A DNA stretch of 64,000 nucleotides, taken from assembly GCF_000424185.1 (NCBI RefSeq), contig NZ_AUJK01000004.1:1-64000 (forward strand), written 5' to 3'. Numbering within the stretch: position 1 is the stretch's first letter; the number at the start of each line of letters is the position of its first letter. Made by a program: the position numbers and the translations under genes. Shown here piece by piece: positions 58,724 through 64,000 of this stretch. This stretch comes from Prevotella sp. AGR2160 (lineage in GTDB: Bacteria > Bacteroidota > Bacteroidia > Bacteroidales > Bacteroidaceae). The notes under the pieces were generated by a model. The model was not told where the DNA came from, did no database searches, and saw only the letters and a list, made by a program, of their open reading frames with translations.

Positions 58724-60018
58724 ATTCCCTTTCTATCCAATTTTCCATTGAAAGTTCTTGGGATCCGCTCCACCTGTTCATAGAGATTCGGCACCTGCCA
58801 ACGCTCAAGTCGGGCGGCGAGATGGCGGGCGATCTGCGGCTTCGTCAACTCACGGTCGGCGACATAAAGGAGCTTGAGCGTCTCACCGAAAATCGGTGAG
58901 GAGGCCTTCACGCACATACAGTCCGTGAGGCCCTCCAGACTCAGAGCGGCATTCTCCACATCCGTCGGTGCCACCTTATAACCTCCGATATTGATCGTGT
59001 CACCATTACGACCGATGAGCCGGAGGTTGCCGTCACCATCAATCTCTCCGATGTCCTGTGTCCACAGCGTGTCATCATGGAGGATGGCCGCCGTCGCTGC
59101 CGCGTCACCGACATATCCACTCATGAGGGTCGGACCCTGACAGGCTACCGTGCCCTCGGGTGTGATGAAGAGGCGGGAGTGGCGCATCGGACGGCCCAGG
59201 CAACCGGCGACGCAGGGGTTATGGTTGAAGTCGTAGGTCGTGATGATTCCCGTCTCTGTAGAGGCATAGGTATTGTAGAGCCGTGCCTGGGGAAGGATGG
59301 CACTGATGGCCTCGAGGTCGCTCTGTGGCATCGGTGCCGCCCCCGTCTCGATAAAGTCTATCGTCGGCGCGATGGCCTGCAGTTCACTGCTGCCGACCTG
59401 CAGAAGGAGGCGGATACTCGCGGGCACGAGGAAGGAGGCATAGCGCCGTTCGGACTTACCGCCGTCGATATTGAGAGTGAAAGCGTCGAAGAAAGCCTGG
59501 AGGTCACGCAGTCCCTCAAGGATCACGAGAGTGCCACCCTCATGGATCACGGGCCACAGTTTCGACAGACTGCCGATATGATTCATCGGTCCGCAGATGA
59601 CGAAGATCGTGTCGCGCTTGAAACCCTGTGCGTCGATGAGGTTCTCGGCATCGGCGAGGAGGGCACGATGGGAGATCATCACGCCTTTCTGTCGACCCGT
59701 CGTCCCCGTAGTATAGAGGATGTCAGCGATACCGTCGGGCATCTTCTCGGGGAGAGCGGAGATGTCGGGCGCTGTCCCCGTTGCCGCCAGAGGGATGGCG
59801 ACGGCTCCCGCCACGTGTATGGCGAGATAGGTCACGAGGAAGTGGATATCCTGCGTGTTCCGGAACGGATAGGCGTGATGGGGCTCATAGTCTGCTGCCG
59901 CCCGCTCCACGCGCTGCCACAGTTCCCCATAAGACAGTCGCTCACTGCCACATATCACCGCCGTCTTCTCCGGCATCGTCTCTGCATGTCGACGGAGGAA
60001 TGATTCTAATATTTCCAT
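58711..60018 (-). CDS. AMP-dependent acyl/aryl ligase, aryl-polyene-type
   Basis: ANL-family enzymes adenylate a carboxylic acid and pass it to CoA or an acyl carrier protein. Motifs: A3 DILYTTGTTGRQKGVMISHR, A5 YNTYASTETGIITTYD, A7/A8 TQDIGEIDGDGNLRLIGRNG with DTINIGGYKVAPTDVENAAL, and A10 RTFNGKLDRKG with the catalytic Lys. It is short (435 residues against ~500-550), chiefly in the N-terminal domain, as in AMP ligases of aryl-polyene clusters. An acyl carrier protein gene and an MMPL exporter lie upstream on the same strand. In such clusters the ligase loads 4-hydroxybenzoate-like starters; here that is inference. Confidence 0.82.
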   Translation of the reverse strand: MEILESFLRRHAETMPEKTAVICGSERLSYGELWQRVERAAADYEPHHAYPFRNTQDIHFLVTYLAIHVAGAVAIPLAATGTAPDISALPEKMPDGIADILYTTGTTGRQKGVMISHRALLADAENLIDAQGFKRDTIFVICGPMNHIGSLSKLWPVIHEGGTLVILEGLRDLQAFFDAFTLNIDGGKSERRYASFLVPASIRLLLQVGSSELQAIAPTIDFIETGAAPMPQSDLEAISAILPQARLYNTYASTETGIITTYDFNHNPCVAGCLGRPMRHSRLFITPEGTVACQGPTLMSGYVGDAAATAAILHDDTLWTQDIGEIDGDGNLRLIGRNGDTINIGGYKVAPTDVENAALSLEGLTDCMCVKASSPIFGETLKLLYVADRELTKPQIARHLAARLERWQVPNLYEQVERIPRTFNGKLDRKGIAGT

Positions 60019-60023
60019 GGCGA

Positions 60024-60251
60024 TCAGTTCAGCTTTCCAGTCTGATATTCCTTTTTAAGAAGCTCGTAGACATAAGAAGGACTTTCAACATAAAGTCCTG
60101 TATTCTTGTCCTGTAAGAAGGAGAAGGTCTTGGAATTATAGACCACATTCAAAGCAGATGGTATATCCATATTGAAATCCTCCGTAAGAAACAGAGACAT
60201 TTGGTCCACAATATGATTGATAAGAAATGTTGATTGCTGTTCTGTTGTCAT
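60024..60251 (-). CDS. DUF3791-type small protein, third gene of the module
   Basis: The 75-residue protein (SALNVVYNSKTFSFLQDKNT, VESPSYVYELLKKEYQ) has the compact helical pattern of DUF3791, which occurs next to DUF3990 genes. It overlaps the DUF3990 end by 4 bp (ATGA-type), so the two are coupled. It may be an antitoxin-like partner; the family has no settled function. Local base composition is clearly more AT-rich than the surrounding ligase and esterase genes. Confidence 0.65.
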   Translation of the reverse strand: MTTEQQSTFLINHIVDQMSLFLTEDFNMDIPSALNVVYNSKTFSFLQDKNTGLYVESPSYVYELLKKEYQTGKLN

Positions 60252-60724
60252 TTTACCCTCCTAAGTAATGCTATTGCTTTTTCCGTTCCAAAATAATACT
60301 GTCTATTCAAATGTTTAAATTCCAACATTCTGGCTAATTCATCAATTGTCAGCGAGCCTTCATCATATCTTCCTAAGAGATAAGCTACTCCATCATTGGC
60401 AATAGGCCCATAGACAATGTCGAAATCATGTTGCTTACCTTTAAATTTCTTATTGCGATTCTTGAAAATAAAGGAAGCCCAATTACCATCAGGCTTATCA
60501 AAAGACAACACTTTTAGAAAACCATTACTCAAATACCGTTCATCAAATTCATATTCTTGAACTATCGATGAGCCACCAAAGATCAAGGCCTTCTTTTGGC
60601 CCATTTTCAAGGCTTGTGCGTAAATATCTGTCAAATAGAATCCTTGTCCAAAATCTTTCCAAGGATTTGATTTCGAGATATCTATTTTATCAAAGTCCAC
60701 ATTAGTTCCGTGATAGAGTCTCAT
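60248..60724 (-). CDS. DUF3990 protein (ADP-ribosyltransferase-like fold)
   Basis: Start at 60724 gives MRLYHGTNVDFDKIDISKSN; the frame can extend nine codons further, overlapping the preceding gene. YHGT followed by DFGQGFYLTDIYAQALKMGQ and YEFDERYLSNGFLKVLSFD matches DUF3990, an NAD-binding ADP-ribosyltransferase-like family; His in YHGT and Tyr in GFYLT correspond to the H-Y positions of that superfamily. The target is unknown. Flanked by two DUF3791-type genes with overlaps, it looks like a toxin-antitoxin-like module. AT-rich compared with its neighbours, suggesting recent insertion. Confidence 0.75.
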   Translation of the reverse strand: MRLYHGTNVDFDKIDISKSNPWKDFGQGFYLTDIYAQALKMGQKKALIFGGSSIVQEYEFDERYLSNGFLKVLSFDKPDGNWASFIFKNRNKKFKGKQHDFDIVYGPIANDGVAYLLGRYDEGSLTIDELARMLEFKHLNRQYYFGTEKAIALLRRVK

Positions 60725-60939
60725 GACAATTTTCCTCCATTCTTCATGCAAAGGGCAGACAGATCATCGACAGCATCATCTATGGATTGAAGATGTTCAA
60801 TGTCATAATAGTCATTAAGGAACCTGATGCCCCTAAAGTTCCACAAATAATGAAACGCTGATTGTAGGTCAAGGCCAAAGCGCTTCGCAAAAGCCCTGAT
60901 TACAGCATTCATATATGGTATCTTAAATTTATCATTCAT
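60721..60939 (-). CDS. DUF3791-type small protein, first gene of the module
   Basis: The 72-residue product (MNDKFKIPYMNAVIRAFAKR, FGLDLQSAFHYLWNFRGIRF, LNDYYDIEHLQSIDDAVDDL) is a small helical protein of the DUF3791 type. ATG at 60939 has an AGGAAGAAAG ribosome site. It overlaps the DUF3990 start by 4 bp. As first gene of the three it may repress or neutralise the DUF3990 product; this is inference from the arrangement. Confidence 0.65.
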   Translation of the reverse strand: MNDKFKIPYMNAVIRAFAKRFGLDLQSAFHYLWNFRGIRFLNDYYDIEHLQSIDDAVDDLSALCMKNGGKLS

Positions 60940-61023
60940 CTTTCTTCCTTTCTTTTTTTGCCACAAAAATAATATTATTTTTTAGAACAAGCAAGGAATA
61001 GCTTGATAATTTTTCAAGACTAG

Positions 61024-61118
61024 TGTAGGGACATGATTTATCATGATCCGCTGTAGGGACATGATTTATCATGATCCGACATTGTGGCGGGCGGAACATC
61101 ATGAATGATGTCCCTACA
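61024..61118. repeat. Three clustered ATGAT palindromic repeats (two direct, one inverted)
   Basis: TGTAGGGACATGATTTATCA opens units at 61024-61051 and 61052-61078; a third unit lies inverted at 61091-61118 ending CCCTACA. They fill the gap between the DUF3791-DUF3990 module and the acyl carrier protein gene, the densest cluster in the window. Confidence 0.85.
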
Positions 61119-61138
61119 ATGAGGGGGGGGTGAGGCTT

Positions 61139-61372
61139 CTACATTTTCGACTTCACCAACTCCACGAGGGCGTCGAGGTTCTTGAAGTTCTTCGGCGTGG
61201 CATCCTGGGCCTCGAGGTCGATGCCGTACTCCTTGGAGAGGGTCATGAGGATAGCCGTCACACCGAGACTGTCGAGTTCGGCAAAAAGGAAGTCACTGTC
61301 GAGGTCTACCAACGGCAGGAGATCCTGCAATAATGCTTTGATTCTTTCTTTCGTTATTTCCATATCGTTCAT
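61139..61372 (-). CDS. Acyl carrier protein
   Basis: This 77-residue acidic four-helix protein has the phosphopantetheine site AELDSLGVTAILMTLSKEYG, with Ser in DSLG, and ends LDALVELVKSKM. The sequence is not that of the fatty-acid housekeeping carrier (DSLDTVEL), so it is dedicated to a secondary pathway. It is on the same strand as the AMP ligase and the MMPL exporter, as in aryl-polyene clusters where carriers hold the growing chain. Translation starts at 61372 or three codons on, at 61363. Confidence 0.85.
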   Translation of the reverse strand: MNDMEITKERIKALLQDLLPLVDLDSDFLFAELDSLGVTAILMTLSKEYGIDLEAQDATPKNFKNLDALVELVKSKM

Positions 61373-61389
61373 TTTTTATCCATATTTAA

Positions 61390-61414
61390 CGGAATATGAT
61401 GAATCATATCCCTG
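61390..61414. repeat. ATGAT palindromic repeat upstream of the carrier protein
   Basis: CGGAATATGATGAATCATAT (start of 61390-61414), a diverged member in reverse orientation, between the esterase stop and the acyl carrier start. Confidence 0.65.
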
Positions 61415-61439
61415 TTCTAAAAATTGTTCATTTCGTAAG

Positions 61440-61458
61440 CCCTCCCTTTTGGGGAGGG
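61440..61458. terminator. CCCTCCC/GGGGAGGG hairpin downstream of the esterase gene
   Basis: CCCTCCC (61440-61446) faces GGGGAGGG (61451-61458) around TTTT, 17-35 bp past the esterase stop on its strand. It is GC-rich without a T-run, so a weak terminator or a repeat. Confidence 0.4.
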
Positions 61459-61474
61459 TTGGGAGAGGCCTTCC

Positions 61475-62773
61475 TTATTTAAATATCCTTACCACGAAGT
61501 CCATGAGATATTTCCGCCAGTTCTCCCAACTGTGGCCACCGTCAGTCTCGTGATAGGTATAGGGAAGGGAGAGGGTGTCGAGGCGCTGACGGAAGTCGTC
61601 ATTGAGTTTCTTCACGAAGTCATCACGGCCCACGGCGATATAGTAGAGATCGACCCCGGCGGCAAACTGCCGACGGAGCTTCGTGCCGATACTGTCGTAG
61701 ATGGTGATGTCACCATTATGAAGGTCATCGGCGAGGCCCATCATCTTCTTCCCCAGGCCGCCCTTCGTGAGGAACGGCATATTCTTGTGCAGATTCATCA
61801 TCCGCTTCGTGAAGCGCTTTACCTTTTTAAAATCCTTATCCTTCAACCCGTTCGTCGTCTGCGCCGAGAAGAGACCGACATACCCGAAGACGCCGGGATT
61901 GTTCGCTGCCGTGGCGAGCGTCTGCAGGCCACCGAGGGAGAGCCCGGCGATGGCCCTGTGGTCCTTGTCGGCAAGGGTACGGTAATGGCTGTCGATATAG
62001 TTGACGATATCGGGAACGAAGGAGCGTTCCACGGCACCCATCATCGACTCCACGTTCTTACTCGTCACGGGGCGCTTGTCCTGCGGGTCATAACCCGGTG
62101 CGGCAGCCCGGTCGGCGATACCATTGGGCATGACGACAATCATCGGCACACAGCGTTTCTGCGCGATGAGATGGTCGAGGATCTGACAGGCCCGGCCATA
62201 CTGTGACCAACTCGTCTCATCGCCTCCCGAACCATGGAGGAGATAGAGTACGGGATAGCGGCCACCATGCTCATAGCCCGACGGTGTATAGACGAGCAGA
62301 CGACGGCGCTGCGTCTCGGGGACCGTGCTGTCATACCAGTGGGCCGTGAGGGTGCCATGGGGGATTCGTTCGTCGAGATAGTTGCTGCCGGGATTACCGG
62401 GGATGATGAAGAAGTTGAAGAAGTCGGCGACATCACGGACGGTATCTGGATTCAGTGGGTCGAGGGCCGGCCGGTCGTCATCACCATCGATGAAGAACCG
62501 ATAAGTATACATCTCCGAGGGCAGTGAGGCTGACGTATAGGTCCACACCCCGTTCTTCTTCGTCATCTCCGCCTCTCCGTCATGTCCGAAGATGCCAGCG
62601 GGAGTCCAGAACGTCTTCCGCGGCAGAAACGAGCCCGTGATCACCACCTCCTTCGCCGTGTCGTTACGGTAAGTAAACGTCACAGTATGCGTCGTCGGCA
62701 TGATCTTCGGTTGTGCAGATGCCACCAGCGGGAGCATCAGCAGTCCAAGGAAAAGATATTTTATTTTTATCAT
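61475..62773 (-). CDS. CE1-like esterase (alpha/beta hydrolase) with N-terminal glycogen-binding-like domain
   Basis: Signal peptide (IKYLFLGLLMLPLVASAQ), then a beta-sandwich of the CBM48/early-set type (~25-140: VTFTYRNDTAKEVVITGSF, WTYTSASLPSEMYTYRFFID) and an alpha/beta hydrolase (~150-432): RYPVLYLLHGSGGDETSW, nucleophile elbow IAGLSLGGLQTLATAANNPG, and catalytic His in HETDGGHSWENWRKYLMD. This two-domain layout matches feruloyl or acetyl-xylan esterases such as the XynZ family, which cut ester side groups of arabinoxylan. It interrupts the presumed aryl-polyene genes, so it may belong to the hemicellulose function instead. 432 residues, complete. Confidence 0.88.
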   Translation of the reverse strand: MIKIKYLFLGLLMLPLVASAQPKIMPTTHTVTFTYRNDTAKEVVITGSFLPRKTFWTPAGIFGHDGEAEMTKKNGVWTYTSASLPSEMYTYRFFIDGDDDRPALDPLNPDTVRDVADFFNFFIIPGNPGSNYLDERIPHGTLTAHWYDSTVPETQRRRLLVYTPSGYEHGGRYPVLYLLHGSGGDETSWSQYGRACQILDHLIAQKRCVPMIVVMPNGIADRAAAPGYDPQDKRPVTSKNVESMMGAVERSFVPDIVNYIDSHYRTLADKDHRAIAGLSLGGLQTLATAANNPGVFGYVGLFSAQTTNGLKDKDFKKVKRFTKRMMNLHKNMPFLTKGGLGKKMMGLADDLHNGDITIYDSIGTKLRRQFAAGVDLYYIAVGRDDFVKKLNDDFRQRLDTLSLPYTYHETDGGHSWENWRKYLMDFVVRIFK

Positions 62774-62856
62774 TGCAAATATGTCAGGTTATAAATTCCC
62801 CATTTTCCTTGCGTGGCCGCAATAGGACGGCCACCTACTCCGCCGTTCCGACGGCG

Positions 62857-62881
62857 GGCCGCCACAAGGGACGGCCCCTGC
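62857..62881. repeat. GC-rich repeat copy (GGGGCCG family), single arm
   Basis: The complement matches TGCAGGGGCCGTCCCTTGTG at 41578-41597 exactly, extending to GGCGGC. It overlaps the last bases of the MMPL gene gap and is preceded by GGCCACCTACT-like sequence (62830-62841), also found in the palindrome at 28706. Confidence 0.7.
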
Positions 62882-62882
62882 A

Positions 62883-64000
62883 TTAATTTTCCAACATGTA
62901 TTTCCGCCGGTCTCTCTCCGCCTGCGCCTTCTCCTCGGGCGTCTGCGGATCACGCCGCCAGGCACCGGTGAAGAGGTTACGGAGGGTGATGGGCTGCGGA
63001 CGCTTCGTGCCGTCGGGACGGTATACGAGCCAGCGGAAGATCAGCGGCGGGAAGAGATAGGCCATCATGATCACGGAGAACATGCCGACGATCGTCACCG
63101 TCGCCAGGGAGCGCAGTGCCGGATGACGGGCGAGGATAAGGGTGCCGATGCCGATGAACATGATCAATGCCGAGAGCATGATACTGTTCTTGTACGATCC
63201 GAGCATCTTCTTCCCATAGGTATACTCATACTGGCAGCCTTCCGTCATGAAGATCGTATAGTCATCACCCTGGCCGAAGATAAACGTGGCAAGGATGACA
63301 TTGACGATATTGAAGTCGATGCCGAAGAGGCCCATGAGTCCGAGGATCCATATCCAGCTCACGGCCATCGGAAGGAACGACAGCGCCGCCAGTTCTATAC
63401 TCCCCATGGAGAACCAGAGGAAGAAGAATACGATGGCCGAACAGGCATAACCGATATAGTTGAAGTCGTTGCTGAGGTTGTTGGCCACGGCACTGTTCAG
63501 ATCCTGGATGTCGAAGGCGTAGACCGACGGATCCGCCTTGCTGACGGCGGCGATGGTCCGCGCCACGTCATGTTCTCTGACCGTCATTCTGCTGACAATG
63601 CTCTTCGTACCCTCCTTCTCATTATCGGAGAGGAAGGACGAGAGGGCTGACGATGTCAGAGGACGGAAGGCGGAGAAGGCCACCGGCGCATAACGCCCTT
63701 TAAGAATTTGCTGATAGTCGCTGAAGGCATCGGGCGTGAACCCGGCGGCGGCAAGGGGTGCCGTGTCTGTCAGCAAGGCCTGATGGTCGCGGACAAACTG
63801 CCGCCAGCGCCCGAGGCGGCGCCGCTGCTCCTGCTGTGATACGAGGAACGGCGCCCCCGACGACAGCGGCTGTTGCCCCTGGCGGAGGGACTGTTCCTGC
63901 TGCCAACGGCTGAGGAACCGCTCATTCTTCTGCAGCGCCTTCTCCCAGTTCTTTCCCGAGGCGACGACATAGACCTCCTGTGTGCCTTTCTGTTCGGAGA
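62883..64000 (-). CDS. MMPL/RND-type exporter, C-terminal part (runs off the right edge)
   Basis: The frame is open from 64000 to the stop at 62883 (372 codons). The C-terminal ~230 residues hold five or six membrane helices: YIGYACSAIVFFFLWFSMGS, LGLMGLFGIDFNIVNVILAT, FIFGQGDDYTIFMTEGCQYE, IMLSALIMFIGIGTLILARH and VTIVGMFSVIMMAYLFPPLI. FIFGQGDDYTIF corresponds to the proton-relay Asp motif of COG4258-type exporters found in aryl-polyene clusters, which move lipid-linked products to the outer leaflet. The visible N-terminal part is a Gln/Arg-rich periplasmic loop. The true start lies outside. Upstream genes should continue the cluster. Confidence 0.82.
   Translation of the reverse strand, partial: SEQKGTQEVYVVASGKNWEKALQKNERFLSRWQQEQSLRQGQQPLSSGAPFLVSQQEQRRRLGRWRQFVRDHQALLTDTAPLAAAGFTPDAFSDYQQILKGRYAPVAFSAFRPLTSSALSSFLSDNEKEGTKSIVSRMTVREHDVARTIAAVSKADPSVYAFDIQDLNSAVANNLSNDFNYIGYACSAIVFFFLWFSMGSIELAALSFLPMAVSWIWILGLMGLFGIDFNIVNVILATFIFGQGDDYTIFMTEGCQYEYTYGKKMLGSYKNSIMLSALIMFIGIGTLILARHPALRSLATVTIVGMFSVIMMAYLFPPLIFRWLVYRPDGTKRPQPITLRNLFTGAWRRDPQTPEEKAQAERDRRKYMLEN

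Overview
The window looks like chromosome from a Bacteroidales bacterium, most likely Prevotellaceae (Prevotella/Segatella-like). The evidence is Bacteroidetes promoters (TTTG, 19-20 nt, TAnnTTTG) before many genes, a GldH gliding-type lipoprotein, a hybrid two-component system next to plant-polysaccharide enzymes, PSP1/RicT, and the cell-shape order IMP cyclohydrolase-mreB-mreC-mreD-mrdA-rodA. This is inferred from gene content; no rRNA is present to confirm it.

Layout. (1) 1-4640 is AT-rich accessory DNA. It holds the edge of an IS30-family transposase, then a CXXX-repeat peptide-maturation locus (a 5'-truncated radical-SAM/SPASM enzyme, a SPASM-type partner, a putative lipoprotein interrupted by an in-frame amber codon, and a small associated protein), followed directly by overlapping tatA and tatC. 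(2) 4645-21940 is an integrative mobilizable element of about 17.25 kb between perfect 45-bp direct repeats; the right repeat is the 3' part of a tRNA with anticodon CAT. It carries an integrase with a duplicated arm-binding domain, a Fic protein, mobilization genes (MobC-like, relaxase, DUF3408-like), a VirE-N/PriCT primase, a DUF3987 protein, a DUF3853 regulator, orphan genes, an outer-membrane beta-barrel receptor with a LuxR-type regulator, and an IS21 relic with istA fused to istB. Sequence left of attL has the same architecture as the right end of this element, so the Tat/CXXX DNA may belong to a second, tandem element.

(3) 22.1-34.8 kb is GC-richer core: a START-like protein and membrane MutS-like protein, a candidate sRNA, a GH43 glycosidase with an MFS sugar transporter, class II FBP aldolase, bifunctional NAD(P)HX repair enzyme, hpt, adk, obg, a laccase-domain protein and a two-domain M23 protein. 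(4) 34.9-41.6 kb is purH(N)-mreBCD-mrdA-rodA, the rod-shape wall machine. (5) 41.6-49.7 kb, minus strand, is metF-holB-PSP1-gldH and a SNF2 helicase. (6) 50.3-57.5 kb holds a thioredoxin lipoprotein with a MarR regulator, then GH51 arabinofuranosidase divergent from an HTCS regulator. (7) 57.5-64 kb, minus strand, holds endonuclease I and what looks like the edge of an aryl-polyene-type pathway (AMP ligase, acyl carrier protein, MMPL exporter), interrupted by a DUF3791-DUF3990-DUF3791 module and a CE1-like esterase.

How parts work together. GH43, the MFS transporter, GH51, the HTCS and possibly the esterase form a loosely grouped arabinoxylan-type sugar function without a SusCD pair in view. 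Core intergenic regions carry many copies of a short palindromic repeat (consensus near GTAGGGACATGATTNATCATG), which provides the stop codon of two genes.
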